From the NCBI RefSeq assembly GCF_007786445.1, contig NZ_VNJI01000012.1, positions 62,001-126,000 on the forward strand: a DNA stretch of 64,000 nt. Direction: 5' to 3'. The first letter of the stretch is position 1. Each line of letters opens with the position of its first letter. This document shows, one piece after another, positions 34,738 to 44,139 of the stretch. Both the position numbers and the translations under genes were made by a program. Source of the stretch: Paenibacillus cremeus (lineage in GTDB: Bacteria; Bacillota; Bacilli; Paenibacillales; NBRC-103111). The notes under the pieces were generated by a model. The model was given only the letters and a program-made list of their open reading frames with translations, was not told the origin of the DNA and did no database searches.

Positions 34738-34808
34738 TAAGTTATGTCATCGGTATGACAATAAGCTTAATCCTGGATTAAGTTATGTCATCGATACATA
34801 AGCTTAAT
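34738..34808. repeat. Tandem imperfect repeat overlapping the end of the radical SAM gene
   Basis: TAAGTTATGTCATCG occurs at 34738-34752 and again at 34779-34793; each is followed by a variable centre and ATAAGCTTAATC. The first unit carries TGTCAT/ATGACA as inverted repeat; the second carries TTATGT/ACATAA. The second copy includes the last codons and stop of the gene at 34804. Confidence 0.65.
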
Positions 34809-36585
34809 CTTTTCCACCCGATACCCCAGCTGCTTCCTTCGCGAGTGTAAATGCTTGTGGAGGCGTCGCCGCATCCGGAGGGAAGTAAACGATGAGCAGC
34901 TGCTCGTCCGACCGGTCGATCTCGCCCGTCGCTAAGTACTGATCCAGCTTGAACGGTATCACCTCGAGCATCACATGCTTGTGCAGGTCCTTCTCCCCGA
35001 TTCGGAGTGCCGCAAACTGGGTGGATACCCGCTCCGGCCATTCCGCGAGCATCCGCATATAGTCCGATTGCTGCGTTTTGTCGAGGGTAAACTGCCACCA
35101 AATTTTGCGCGGCTTATACTTATGGTTCAGGAAGTAGTCCAGCTTCATCAAGCCTTCGACCAGCTCCAGCCCCTGGGTTCCCCGATCCTTCAGGAACGCA
35201 TGCAGTCGCGTGAACAGATCCTCCAGCTGATGGCCGATTTTTTGCCAGCCGCGCTCCTCCCAGAAGTCCCCGAACTCTTGGAAAAAATCGAACGCCGTCG
35301 CAAATTCGTACTTGATGAGGTAGCTCACGGTGTGGTCCAACCGATGGGCATTCCAGTATTTTTCCAGCACGTCCTCTACCCGCTTAATCCGCACCAAGTC
35401 AGAGAAAGGAAGGATGCTGTTGCCCAAAATCTCGTACGGCGCATGATCCATATAAATGTAGCCGTATTTCTCCGCGTCTTGACGCATGCCCGTCCCTCGA
35501 AGCATTTTGAGAAATCCCAGCTGCAGCTCCTCTGGCCCCAGCTCGAACACATCATTAAACGTTTTGCGGAAGGAACCATAATCTTCCTCCGGCAGCCCTG
35601 CAATCAGATCCAAATGCTGATCGATCTTCCCGCTCTCCTTCACTTTCGTAACGGTGCGGGTCAGCTTAGTGAAGTTTTGTCTGCGCTTCACCAGACTATT
35701 CGTCAGATCGTTCGTGGATTGCACGCCGATCTCGAAGCGGAACGTGCCCGCAGGCGCATGCTCCGCCAAGTAATCCAGCACCTCCGGACGCATGATATCC
35801 GCCGTGATTTCAAACTGGAACACGCAGCCGCTATGATTTTGGATCAGGAATTCAAAAATTTCCATCGCATAATCACGCTTAATGTTAAAGGTCCGATCCA
35901 CGAATTTGATCAGCTTCGCGCCGGAACGGATCAAGTACAGCAGATCGCTTTTGGTCCGCTCCATGTCGAAATACCGCACCCCAACTTCAATCGAAGAGAG
36001 GCAAAATTGACAGCTAAACGGACAGCCGCGGCTCGTCTCGAAGTAGACGACACGATTCGCCAGACTCGGCAGATCCTCCGCAAATCGGTGCGGTGTCGGA
36101 ATGTCGTCCAGCTTGAGCTTCGGCCGTGGAGGAGTGATGACAGTTCGTCCGTCCTTCCGGTACGCCATCCCGAACACGCTGTAGAACGCCCGGTCTCCCT
36201 TCAGCTCGGTCAGCAGGTGGTGGAACGTCTCCTCGCCCTCCCCCGTAACGATAAAATCGACCTCCGGCAGCCGGTTCATCCAATATTCCGTATCATAGGA
36301 CACCTCTGGCCCGCCCAGGACGATGATGAGCTCAGGCATAATCTTTTTCAGCATCCCGATCACGACGATCGTTTCCTCGATGTTCCAGATATAACACGAA
36401 AAACCCACGAGCTCCGGCTTCCGCTGATACAAGTCGGAAACGATGTTCATCGCAGGGTCTTTGATCGTATATTCGGCAATCTGAATGCCCGGAAAATCTT
36501 GCTGACTGTAGGATTTCAAGTAGCGCAGCGCCAGCGACGTATGAATAAACTTAGCGTTTAAGGTGGATAAAACAATGTTTTTCAT
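34804..36585 (-). CDS. B12-binding radical SAM protein (DUF4080-type)
   Basis: A 593-residue enzyme. An N-terminal cobalamin-binding-like domain (NIVLSTLNAKFIHTSLALRY, LVGFSCYIWN, IIVLGGPEVS) is followed by the radical SAM domain with Cys motif RGCPFSCQFC (CxxxCxxC), FVDRTFNIK and LIAGLPEED. The C-terminal 200 residues fit the DUF4080 extension. Class members often methylate or rearrange unactivated carbons; the substrate here is unknown. Start at ATG 36585 with AGAGG 12 bases upstream; ATG 36606 is an alternative. No partner genes suggest a pathway. Confidence 0.83.
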   Translation of the reverse strand: MKNIVLSTLNAKFIHTSLALRYLKSYSQQDFPGIQIAEYTIKDPAMNIVSDLYQRKPELVGFSCYIWNIEETIVVIGMLKKIMPELIIVLGGPEVSYDTEYWMNRLPEVDFIVTGEGEETFHHLLTELKGDRAFYSVFGMAYRKDGRTVITPPRPKLKLDDIPTPHRFAEDLPSLANRVVYFETSRGCPFSCQFCLSSIEVGVRYFDMERTKSDLLYLIRSGAKLIKFVDRTFNIKRDYAMEIFEFLIQNHSGCVFQFEITADIMRPEVLDYLAEHAPAGTFRFEIGVQSTNDLTNSLVKRRQNFTKLTRTVTKVKESGKIDQHLDLIAGLPEEDYGSFRKTFNDVFELGPEELQLGFLKMLRGTGMRQDAEKYGYIYMDHAPYEILGNSILPFSDLVRIKRVEDVLEKYWNAHRLDHTVSYLIKYEFATAFDFFQEFGDFWEERGWQKIGHQLEDLFTRLHAFLKDRGTQGLELVEGLMKLDYFLNHKYKPRKIWWQFTLDKTQQSDYMRMLAEWPERVSTQFAALRIGEKDLHKHVMLEVIPFKLDQYLATGEIDRSDEQLLIVYFPPDAATPPQAFTLAKEAAGVSGGKD

Positions 36586-36649
36586 TTCGTTTGCAAACCT
36601 CTTCATTTCAAATGGTATCCCTATTCTACACGGAAACCGAAAGGAACAC

Positions 36650-36690
36650 AAAAAAAAGAAACGGAACCGGACAGGCCCATTTCTTCTTTA
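36650..36690 (-). terminator. Probable terminator of the small coiled-coil gene
   Basis: AGAAATGGGCC (from 36684) can pair with GGTTCCGTTTCT (ending 36658), followed by a T run (36657-36650) on the minus strand. The stem has G-U pairs and one mismatch, and overlaps the last codons of the gene. Confidence 0.5.
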
Positions 36691-36906
36691 CAAGTTGCTT
36701 TGTGCAAACTCGGATTCCGGAGTAATCGCCGTAAGCAGAAATTCATCCTGCCCTGCTTCGGACCAGACATTCGCCTGCGTCAGCAGCTGCTCGTCCATCT
36801 GCTCCTTCTGCGTGAGAAGCTCCGCGATATCGCCTTCGGTTCGGTTAATCGTATTCTGGAGGCGGTTGCGCTGCTCTAAACGTTTGGCTAATTGGTACAA
36901 AATCAT
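36688..36906 (-). CDS. Small coiled-coil protein of unknown function
   Basis: A 72-residue protein starting MILYQLAKRLEQRNRLQNT. The first 45 residues form an amphipathic coiled coil (LEQRNRLQNTINRTEGDIAE); the tail is acidic. AAAGGAAG lies nine bases before ATG 36906. An ATG at 36930 lacks a site. Function unknown; the size and heptads suit a protein-protein adaptor. Confidence 0.6.
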   Translation of the reverse strand: MILYQLAKRLEQRNRLQNTINRTEGDIAELLTQKEQMDEQLLTQANVWSEAGQDEFLLTAITPESEFAQSNL

Positions 36907-37135
36907 GCTATCGTTCTTCCTTTCGCTCATGAAGTTCTTGACTCTATGTTACGTGTTGAACATTAAGACAAGATTAGAGGAACTTCAACGTTGTATTAAA
37001 ATTACCCATCTTTCTGACCAACGAGAAGCCTGGCGCAACAAACGTTGCCTTTCCACTATATGCAGCTTACAGGAGATAGCATTTCCCATTTTTATGAAAA
37101 CTATGTGACGATAACAGTGGCTTTTGCAAAAAAAT

Positions 37136-37783
37136 TTAACCCGCTTGCTCCCGGTCCGTTTGTGCGGCTTGAGCCAGCCAGCTTAGCTGATGGATCTGCT
37201 TTTCTGATTGGTAAATTTTATACTCCGCAAATTTCAGAGAATCTGTGTAGCCGTTCACATCCCTTTGCACCTCCAACACGGCAAGCTGCGTATCGCGAAC
37301 GCCCTTGTGCAGGCTGGACACTTCTTTCTCCAGTGCGGCTACGCTTTGTTCTAAACCAACAACGCTCTGTTCTAAACCAGCCACACGCTGCTCTAAAGCT
37401 ACTACCGCTTGCTGCAATTCCTTTACATCATGCTCCAATTTGTCGAATCGCTGCTCCAGCATGTCCACTCGCATTTCGAGCTTGTTCATTCGTTCTCCCA
37501 GCCTGTCCATACGTTCTTCCAGCTTGCTCATACGTTCTTCCAGCTTGTTCATACGTTCTTCCAGCTTTTCCATACGTTCCTTTAGCCTGTCCATCCGAGC
37601 TTCCAGCTTGACCATACGTTCCTCTAGCCTGTCCATCCGAGCTTCCAGCTTGACCATACGTTCCTCTAGCCTGTCCATCCGATGCTCTAATCCGGCAAAG
37701 CGCTGATCCACCTCAATCCGAAACTCCGACAAATCATGGCTCAGCCCATGAAGCAGTGACAGTACCTGTTCCTCAAACGACAT
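37136..37783 (-). CDS. Long coiled-coil protein with tandem heptad repeats
   Basis: A 215-residue protein starting MSFEEQVLSLLHGLSHDLSE. Residues 25-175 are an almost unbroken coiled coil built from 7- and 14-residue units (RMDRLEERM, RMVKLEARM, RMNKLEERM, later LEQRVAGLEQSV). The DNA has exact 42-bp repeats. There is no signal peptide or membrane segment. It may serve as a scaffold or spacer; short relatives with YtxH/SMC-like coils exist but no family is certain. GGGGGA precedes the ATG by eight bases. Confidence 0.7.
   Translation of the reverse strand: MSFEEQVLSLLHGLSHDLSEFRIEVDQRFAGLEHRMDRLEERMVKLEARMDRLEERMVKLEARMDRLKERMEKLEERMNKLEERMSKLEERMDRLGERMNKLEMRVDMLEQRFDKLEHDVKELQQAVVALEQRVAGLEQSVVGLEQSVAALEKEVSSLHKGVRDTQLAVLEVQRDVNGYTDSLKFAEYKIYQSEKQIHQLSWLAQAAQTDREQAG
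37583..37682. repeat. 42-bp tandem repeats in the coiled-coil gene
   Basis: A 42-bp unit starting TAGCCTGTCCATCCGAGCTT is present exactly at 37583-37624 and 37625-37666, with a 16-base partial third copy. Each unit codes for two heptads. Further 21-bp repeats (CTTCCAGCTTG...CATACGTT) lie before it, from about 37490. Confidence 0.85.
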
Positions 37784-37840
37784 CCCGATCATCCCCCAAC
37801 AATGCAGTATGGCCTGAACGCCAGTGAGGAAAAAGAAAGG

Positions 37841-37876
37841 AAAAACCCCCTCACAACGAATGCTGTAAGGAGGTTC
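37841..37876 (-). terminator. Terminator of the ABC-2 exporter operon
   Basis: AACCTCCTTACA (from 37876) pairs with TGTGAGGGGGTT (ending 37844) with two G-U pairs, followed by T residues on the minus strand. Confidence 0.75.
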
Positions 37877-37930
37877 TTCCTCCAAGCTGCAAAGATATCA
37901 CGTTCAATTGGCTTGTTTTTCCATTATAAG

Positions 37931-39028
37931 CTACTCCCACTTAAACGTAAAGGTTGCAATGACAAAAGCTACCAGAAGCCACCCGCCGAGCAGCGCCGCT
38001 TGTGACCATACCTCCGTGATCCCCGCTCCGACATTCATAATTTGCCGCAGCCCTGTGGACAAGTGCGAAATCGGCAGCAGCTTCACGATCGGCTGTAGAA
38101 ACTCCGGCATATTTTTAATCGGGAAAAATACGCCTCCAAGAAACATCATCGGAAACGAAATGAACCCCGCGATCGGTCCGGCGCTTTCCGGTGTTTTAGC
38201 CAGCCCTGCGATAATAAAGCCAATCGACATAAATGCCAGCGTGCCCAGCACGATAAAGCCGAGCAAGAGCGCCCACGAGCCATTCACATGCGTCCCGAAA
38301 AAGAGCGATCCCACAAGCAGCACAATGACCGCCTGCGCACCATTCAGCAGAAGCCTCGCCGTAATCTGGGCGGCAATGAAGGTCGACGAGCTGAGCGTGG
38401 TGCTCTGCATTCGCCGCAGCACTCCCCGCTCCCGCCAGGACGCGATCTGTGCTGCTACACCGTTCAAATTGTTCGACATAATCATCATCGCAACGATGCC
38501 AGGGACGAGAAAATCGATATAGCCAAGCTTCAGAGCCTGAACCCCTTCCGGCTGTATCGTCACCTTCGGCGTGTAGCCGGACAGCTGCTTATCGATCCCA
38601 TCCACAATCGGGGCGATCAGCTGCAGTCCGACCTGCGAAGCCGCCGCATTCGTCTCATCGTAATACACCTTAAGCTGCGCGGGGGCTCCCTGCTGCTTCT
38701 GATCCACCCGCTCGGAATAGCCCTTGGGAATCAACAGCACCATCTGGTAATCGCCCTGCTTCAGCGTGGTGACTGCCGGATCCAGTTCTGCCGCTTCGCT
38801 TAATTTCAACACGGGGTTGGCTTTCAGGGCCTGCACCAGCCTCTGTGATGCTGCGGTTTGATCCTGATCAATAATCGCTCCGGTAACTGAGACCGGATTA
38901 CCTTTACCCAGAAACGAGCCCAGCATCACCATGAAGAAGATCGGAAAAAACAGCGTCCAGAACAGCACCTGACGGTTACGGGCGAACAGCCTCAGTTGGC
39001 TGAGCGTCAATTGGATGTAGGCTTTCAT
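37931..39028 (-). CDS. ABC-2 type transporter permease
   Basis: A 365-residue membrane subunit. One N-terminal helix, a large extracytoplasmic domain (residues about 45-175), then five helices with the ABC-2 signature region (GVAAQIASWRERGVLRRMQSTTLSSSTF). The gene starts within the ATPase stop (ATGA overlap), so the two are coupled. Such pairs export drugs, lipids or peptides. No substrate clue is nearby; the TetR regulator two genes away could control it. Confidence 0.85.
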   Translation of the reverse strand: MKAYIQLTLSQLRLFARNRQVLFWTLFFPIFFMVMLGSFLGKGNPVSVTGAIIDQDQTAASQRLVQALKANPVLKLSEAAELDPAVTTLKQGDYQMVLLIPKGYSERVDQKQQGAPAQLKVYYDETNAAASQVGLQLIAPIVDGIDKQLSGYTPKVTIQPEGVQALKLGYIDFLVPGIVAMMIMSNNLNGVAAQIASWRERGVLRRMQSTTLSSSTFIAAQITARLLLNGAQAVIVLLVGSLFFGTHVNGSWALLLGFIVLGTLAFMSIGFIIAGLAKTPESAGPIAGFISFPMMFLGGVFFPIKNMPEFLQPIVKLLPISHLSTGLRQIMNVGAGITEVWSQAALLGGWLLVAFVIATFTFKWE

Positions 39029-39981
39029 TCCTCTCTCAAGCTCCTTCCGGTCATGTGGATGAAAACATCCTCCAGTGTCGCCGTACGCGTCTGCAGATCC
39101 AGCACTTTCCAGGCCTTTGCATCAGATATCGTAATTAAATCGATCAGCGAGCTCTGCAAATGATCCGTGTAGAGCACGTAGATGTCCTTACGCCGATCTA
39201 CCTGCTTTACTTCTCGCAGCTCCTGCAGCGCGGTCATCACAAGCTGCTCTTGCGCTTCCGTATGCTCCTCCGAGCCCTCCAAGCGAAACTCAATCGCGCT
39301 GTCGGATTGAAGACTTTGCACCAGATTGCGCGGCGTATCCAAAGCGATGACCCTGCCGCTGTCCATCAGACAGATGCGATCGCATAGTACATGTGCCTCT
39401 TCCATGTAATGGGTGCTGAGCACGATCGTCTTCCCGCGCTCCTTGAGCCGCAATACAATATCCCAGAGCGTCCGGCGCGCCTGCGGGTCCAATCCGGTCG
39501 TAGGCTCATCCAGAAACACCACCTGCGGATCGTTGACCAGCGCCAGCGCGATGGCCAGCCGCTGCTTCTGACCGCCGGATAAATTTTTGACGCGATCGTT
39601 TCGCTTTTCCTGCAAAATCATATCCTCCAGCAGCGGCTCAATCGGAACCGACTCCGGATAAAAGCTGGCGTACAGCTTGACGATCTCATGCACCTTGAGC
39701 AGATCAAAGAGCGAGGTAGACTGCAGCTGGACTCCGATCACCTGCTTCACTTTTTTGAGCTCGGTGCGCGTATCATAGCCGGCCACAAGCGCATGGCCTC
39801 CATCTGGGCGGCGCAAGCCTTCAATCATCTCTATCGTGGTCGTCTTACCGGCGCCGTTAGGCCCGAGCAGTCCGAACACTTCCCCTTTGAGCACGTTGAA
39901 GCTAACGCCCTTGACCGCTGTAAAATCTCCGTAATTCTTGACCAGCGCTTCCGCCCTGATCATCGTTTCCGCATCCGCCAA
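39025..39981 (-). CDS. ABC transporter ATP-binding protein (DrrA/CcmA type)
   Basis: A 318-residue ATPase. Walker A is GLLGPNGAGKTTT, the signature is NLSGGQKQR, Walker B is VVFLDEPTTGLDPQ, and the switch His lies in LSTHYMEEA. A C-terminal extension of about 80 residues is typical of drug-exporter ATPases. TTG 39981 has AAGGAG ten bases upstream and is my choice; ATG 39963 is the alternative. Earlier frame to 40056 is unsupported. Confidence 0.88.
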   Translation of the reverse strand: MADAETMIRAEALVKNYGDFTAVKGVSFNVLKGEVFGLLGPNGAGKTTTIEMIEGLRRPDGGHALVAGYDTRTELKKVKQVIGVQLQSTSLFDLLKVHEIVKLYASFYPESVPIEPLLEDMILQEKRNDRVKNLSGGQKQRLAIALALVNDPQVVFLDEPTTGLDPQARRTLWDIVLRLKERGKTIVLSTHYMEEAHVLCDRICLMDSGRVIALDTPRNLVQSLQSDSAIEFRLEGSEEHTEAQEQLVMTALQELREVKQVDRRKDIYVLYTDHLQSSLIDLITISDAKAWKVLDLQTRTATLEDVFIHMTGRSLREE

Positions 39982-40175
39982 CGTCTCCCAGCTCCTTTTT
40001 CTCAATATATTCCAGTATAGCATTCGAACCTCGCAAACAAAAAGAAGCAGGTCCACGACGCTGCTCCTTCAATTGCTTGGCTATAGGCTGATAGGCTTGA
40101 AGTTTGGAAACAAAAAAGCTTTCCACCGCCAACTCGCGCAGGGAAAAGCCTCATGATTATCTTATCTTTCGTTAC

Positions 40176-40478
40176 TTAGAATAAGAATGGTCCGCCAAAC
40201 CCACCATAGCCATACCCACCGTAAGGATATCCACCATAGCCGTAGCCATAGCCGCCGCCCCAACCAAATGGAGCAGTTCCTACTGCAAGCAGATCAAACA
40301 AAACAAGCGGCAAAATCGCTGATGTTTTTACCTGTTTGCCCTTCCGGGGAGCGATGAACACCTGATTGCCGCTGACACGAACCAATTTGCCCTCTACTAC
40401 GGTGCCGTCCTTTTTCAGGGCGTAAATCTGTTTGCCGATCAGCTTTTGGACATCTTGCTTAAGAACTTGTTTTTTCAT
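40176..40478 (-). CDS. Small Sm-like protein with Gly/Tyr-rich tail
   Basis: A 100-residue protein. The first 60 residues look like an Sm/SH3-type strand fold (LIGKQIYALKKDGTVVEGKL, then VRVSGNQVFIAPRKG). A hydrophobic stretch (TSAILPLVLFDLLAVG) leads to a tail of GYGYGGYPYGG-type repeats. Tails of this kind occur in Bacilli spore-coat proteins. Function unknown. GGAGGTGC precedes ATG. Confidence 0.65.
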   Translation of the reverse strand: MKKQVLKQDVQKLIGKQIYALKKDGTVVEGKLVRVSGNQVFIAPRKGKQVKTSAILPLVLFDLLAVGTAPFGWGGGYGYGYGGYPYGGYGYGGFGGPFLF

Positions 40479-40638
40479 CCGTGCACCTCCGAAAATTTAG
40501 CGTTAGGCCGGCAGGTCTAAACTGGGTTGGCATTAACGCTATATTGTACGGTAGGCACGGCGGATGTGTCTGGATAGTTGTCCGTGCTCCAAGAAAGATG
40601 TGCTGGTATCTCGCCTTCCTGGGGGCAGATCCGACGAA

Positions 40639-40866
40639 TTATGCCTTGCGGAGTCTTCCCAGCTCGGTGGTGATCGCTTCGATCTCACTGATGCTGAAGC
40701 TATTCTTGCCTGCCACCATATCATAGATGTCGCGGAGATCCTCATACTGCTCATCGTTCAGCCTGGATGCCTTCAACGCAGCTCCGGTCGCCATACGAAG
40801 CTTCTTCTTAATCTCCTCAATCATATACTCGGTGTTTTCGAGCGTATTAACCGTCAAATTCGACAC
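40639..40866 (-). CDS. DUF1128 family protein
   Basis: A 75-residue helical protein resembling Bacillus subtilis YfkK: start VSNLTVNTLENTEYMIEEIK, then KLRMATGAALKAS and EIEAITTELGRLRKA. Function unknown; widespread in Bacilli. The GTG at 40866 has AAAGGACGG upstream; the ATG at 40890 is not supported. Confidence 0.82.
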   Translation of the reverse strand: MSNLTVNTLENTEYMIEEIKKKLRMATGAALKASRLNDEQYEDLRDIYDMVAGKNSFSISEIEAITTELGRLRKA

Positions 40867-41087
40867 GCCTATCGCCGTCCTTTCGTTCACAATGATTGCT
40901 TGCAGCTATTGTACCACGTTTGGCAACCTCATGGAACGTGGCTTCACCCCCGCGCACCATGCTGCCTGCCGCTGAGGAGGCCTCACATGATACATACGCT
41001 TCATTGTCATGCAAAAGAACGGTTGACACAAAATCCACTCTAACACGATCCTCCTGTAATGGGGATGTGCGGATAAGCGTCAAAGCT

Positions 41088-41729
41088 TCAAAGCACTGAA
41101 GTGCGCGGATGCAAAGAATCTTTGGAATTTGAATCCGAGGAGAAGTGATCCAGCCCCTCGCATAAGTAGTTGACGTGCTGCTCCGCCAGTTTCTTGACAT
41201 CATCATAGGATTGACTGTAATGAATGTTATACGAGATGAATCCGTGCAAGGACATAAACAAGCTCCAAGGCAAGCTGTACATCTTCTTCTCACTGCCCGG
41301 CTGCCGGGATACAACCGCGCGCACCACCGTGGCGAACAAATCGAGGCACTGCGCCTGCTCCGTTCGGGAATACTGCTGCAGCTCCTGATCCTTGATCATA
41401 AACATGATTTCATAGTGATTAGGGTGCTCCAAGCCGAATTTGATGAACTCCAGCATCAGTCTGTGAAGCTGTCCCAGATCGCCGAGCCGGGTCCGACTAA
41501 GCATATCCCGCAGCCGCTCCAGCAGAAGGTTGAAGTCTTCCGTCACCAGCGCGTAGAAGAGCTCCGCTTTTTCCCGGAAATGATAATATAATGCCCCGTG
41601 ACTGTACCCCATCGATTTGGCAATACTTCTCATCGTTAATGCATGATACCCATGTTCGGCGAAGAGTTGTCTTGCTTCATCCAGAATTCTTTCGCGGCTT
41701 AGTTCCTGTGCAACTGCTTTTCTGGCCAA
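41088..41729 (-). CDS. TetR family transcriptional regulator
   Basis: A 213-residue repressor. The N-terminal helix-turn-helix is RILDEARQLFAEHGYHALTMRSIAKSMGYSHGALYYHF (quoted in two parts here: the recognition region is SHGALYYHF). The C-terminal ligand domain is helical and diverges from known classes. TTG start with GGGGAG upstream. Same strand as the ABC-2 exporter, two small genes away; it may control that exporter or its own neighbours. Confidence 0.87.
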   Translation of the reverse strand: MARKAVAQELSRERILDEARQLFAEHGYHALTMRSIAKSMGYSHGALYYHFREKAELFYALVTEDFNLLLERLRDMLSRTRLGDLGQLHRLMLEFIKFGLEHPNHYEIMFMIKDQELQQYSRTEQAQCLDLFATVVRAVVSRQPGSEKKMYSLPWSLFMSLHGFISYNIHYSQSYDDVKKLAEQHVNYLCEGLDHFSSDSNSKDSLHPRTSVL

Positions 41730-41777
41730 GTGCTCTCTCTCCCCTTCTATTCCATTTTCCCCACCCTATATACTAAA

Positions 41778-41818
41778 AGCGTGCCGGGCCCCTAAGCAGG
41801 AAGCTCGGCATGCTCCAC
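41778..41818 (-). terminator. Probable terminator of yigZ
   Basis: GCATGCCGAGC and GCCCGGCACGC (about 41818-41808 and 41788-41778) pair across the yigZ stop codon, followed by TTTT on the minus strand. Confidence 0.5.
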
Positions 41819-42433
41819 GTATCGATCTTCACCCGACAGGATGACGCCTTGACCCTGGGTCAAATCGGTCATCCATGCGATGAACCGATCGGCTTCCGTC
41901 ACCACCGGCAAACAGCACAGTGTAACCTTATCGGCAAAAGAGGTATCCCCCATAAGCATGGCGCGTCCACGCAGCTCATTCTCCACCTTGCCTAACCACG
42001 TATAATCGATCTCCACCAGCACTTCCCGATGAAGCACCTTGTACACCTGCTCAGCTGCAGCCAGTCCGACAACCGCCCCATCGGTGTACGCACGGATCAA
42101 TCCGCCCGCCCCGAGCATAATGCCCCCGAAGTACCGTGTCACGACGACGGCGACGTTCTTGAGGCCTTGGTTCTTGATCACTTCCAGGATGGGCTTGCCT
42201 GCCGTACCGCTGGGCTCTCCGTCATCGGAGGCCTTCTGAATCTCATCCCGCTCCCCGATCATATAGGCCGAGCAGTTATGCGTTGCGGACCAATGCTCCT
42301 TCTTGATGCCTTCGATAAACTGAATCGCTTCTTCTTCAGAAACGACCGGCTTGGCAAATCCGATAAAACGGGATTTCTTAATGACAATTTCCGCTGAACC
42401 GAACGCTTTCACCGTACGATATTGCGTGAGCAT
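41792..42433 (-). CDS. YigZ/IMPACT family protein
   Basis: A 213-residue protein like Bacillus subtilis YvyE. The N-terminal UPF0029/IMPACT domain has SRFIGFAKPV, ATHNCSAY, ASDDGEPSGTAGKPIL and VVTRYFGGIMLGAGGLIRAY. The C-terminal DUF1949 domain is present. The eukaryotic relative IMPACT controls translation under stress; the bacterial role is not clear. AGGAGG lies 13 bases before the ATG. Confidence 0.9.
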   Translation of the reverse strand: MLTQYRTVKAFGSAEIVIKKSRFIGFAKPVVSEEEAIQFIEGIKKEHWSATHNCSAYMIGERDEIQKASDDGEPSGTAGKPILEVIKNQGLKNVAVVVTRYFGGIMLGAGGLIRAYTDGAVVGLAAAEQVYKVLHREVLVEIDYTWLGKVENELRGRAMLMGDTSFADKVTLCCLPVVTEADRFIAWMTDLTQGQGVILSGEDRYVEHAELPA

Positions 42434-42576
42434 CGCTCGCTCTACGCCTCCTTTAACTCATCAGCTTGCAAAAAAAGCAGCCACCCCGCAGGATGAACCG
42501 CTTTTTCGCTATTCGCCGAATCTGGAAACGGATGCAGGAGGCAACACGCCCCTCTCATCCGCACCAACGCCTATGA

Positions 42577-43929
42577 CTAGGACAATCTCGCTTCGAGCTC
42601 CGCCTTTTCCTTCTCATATCCCGGCTTGCCGAGCAGCGCGAACATATTCTTCTTATATGCTTCCACACCCGGTTGATCGAATGGATTGACACCCAGCAGG
42701 TATCCGCTAATTCCGCATGCTTTTTCAAAGAAGTAAACCATATATCCAAAGGTATATGGAGTGGTATCCGGCAGCGTGACGATCAGATTCGGAACCCCTC
42801 CGTCGGAGTGCGCCAGCATGGTTCCTTCGAACGCTTTTTTGTTAACAAAATCCATCGTTTTCCCGCTCAAGAAGTTCAGTCCGTCCAAATCCTGCGGGTC
42901 CGTTCCGATCGTGATATGCTCAACTACTTGCTCCACCTGAATGACCGTTTCGAACAGGTTGCGCGTCCCCTCTTGGATGAACTGTCCCATCGAGTGCAGA
43001 TCCGTGGAGAAGTCGACCGAGGAAGGATAAATACCTTTGTTGTCCTTGCCTTCGCTCTCGCCGAACAGCTGCTTCCACCATTCCGAAACATAGTGCAGCG
43101 ATGGCTCGTAGTTCACCAGGATTTCCGTAGTCTTGCCCTTGCGGTACAGCGCGTTACGCACCGCTGCGTATTGGTAAGCCTCGTTCTCCTTCAGATTCGG
43201 ATTCGAGTACACCTCACGCGCATCCGCCGCGCCGCGCATCATCGCTTCGATGTCGATGCCTGCGGTAGCGATTGGCAAGAGGCCTACCGCTGTGAGGACC
43301 GAGTAGCGTCCACCTACATCGTCTGGAATGACGAAGGTTTCGTAGCCTTCTTCGGTTGCCAGCTTCTTCAAAGCGCCTTTAGCCTGGTCCGTCGTTGCAT
43401 AAATGCGCTTGCGCGCCGCTTCCTTGCCATATTTCTTCTCCAGCAGCTCGCGGAAAATCCGGAAGGCGATCGCCGGCTCCGTCGTCGTTCCGGACTTGGA
43501 AATGACGTTGACCGAGATGTCCTTGCCTTCGAGCAATTGGAGCAAATGAGTTACGTAAGTGGAGCTGATATTTTGCCCGACAAAATAAATTTCCGGCGTC
43601 TTGCGCTTGCCCTTCGGAAGCAGGTTGTAGAAGCTGTGCGACAGCATCTCGATCGCCGCTCTAGCTCCCAGGTACGAGCCGCCGATTCCGATCACAACGA
43701 GCGCGTCGGAGTCCGATTGAATCTGCTGCGCCGCCTTCTGGATGCGTGCAAATTCCTCTTTATCATAGTTGACCGGCAGATCGATCCAGCCCACAAAGTC
43801 GCTGCCTGCACCGGTTTGGTTATGCAGTTGCTCATGCGCCGCACCCACGGCTCCAGCTAAGTAATCCACCTCGTGCTGCTGAAGGAAGCCCAGTGCTTTA
43901 CTGTAATCAAAACGAAGCTTTGCGCTCAT
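42577..43929 (-). CDS. pgi: Glucose-6-phosphate isomerase
   Basis: A 450-residue glycolytic isomerase (glucose-6-phosphate to fructose-6-phosphate). Family signatures are [13 protein letters not shown] and [15 protein letters not shown]; the catalytic glutamate region [13 protein letters not shown] and the C-terminal lysine/histidine signature (around HSDGGVPNL and [10 protein letters not shown]) are present. Length is that of Bacillus enzymes. AGGAGG lies before the ATG. Confidence 0.96.
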   Translation of the reverse strand: MSAKLRFDYSKALGFLQQHEVDYLAGAVGAAHEQLHNQTGAGSDFVGWIDLPVNYDKEEFARIQKAAQQIQSDSDALVVIGIGGSYLGARAAIEMLSHSFYNLLPKGKRKTPEIYFVGQNISSTYVTHLLQLLEGKDISVNVISKSGTTTEPAIAFRIFRELLEKKYGKEAARKRIYATTDQAKGALKKLATEEGYETFVIPDDVGGRYSVLTAVGLLPIATAGIDIEAMMRGAADAREVYSNPNLKENEAYQYAAVRNALYRKGKTTEILVNYEPSLHYVSEWWKQLFGESEGKDNKGIYPSSVDFSTDLHSMGQFIQEGTRNLFETVIQVEQVVEHITIGTDPQDLDGLNFLSGKTMDFVNKKAFEGTMLAHSDGGVPNLIVTLPDTTPYTFGYMVYFFEKACGISGYLLGVNPFDQPGVEAYKKNMFALLGKPGYEKEKAELEARLS

Positions 43930-44069
43930 TCAATATGATCCTCCTGTCCTATCCTCTAGTCTGTAAAATACCATTTGTATAAGAATACTTCACTGCCTAC
44001 TGGAAAGCAATATGAAATTCTCCGTCTCGCCTGAAATTTCAACACCGGAAATAGGGCTTTAGATAAGCG

Positions 44070-44122
44070 AAAACCCGCAGGCAAAACCTGAACCTGAGGG
44101 ATTCAGTAAGCCATGCGGGGTC
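44070..44122 (-). terminator. Terminator of tkt-ppnP
   Basis: ACCCCGCATGGC (from 44121) pairs with GCCTGCGGGT (ending 44073), with an inner CTGAA/TTCAG stem, followed by T residues on the minus strand. Confidence 0.75.
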
Positions 44123-44139
44123 TGATGAAATGGCCGCGA

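Noticed and set aside
36563..37108. Plus-strand frame of 181 codons
   Set aside because: Runs antisense over a supported small gene and the radical SAM start; no ribosome site.
42473..42510. Possible terminator after pgi
   Set aside because: A T run exists on the minus strand, but the preceding stem has too many mismatches for a call.
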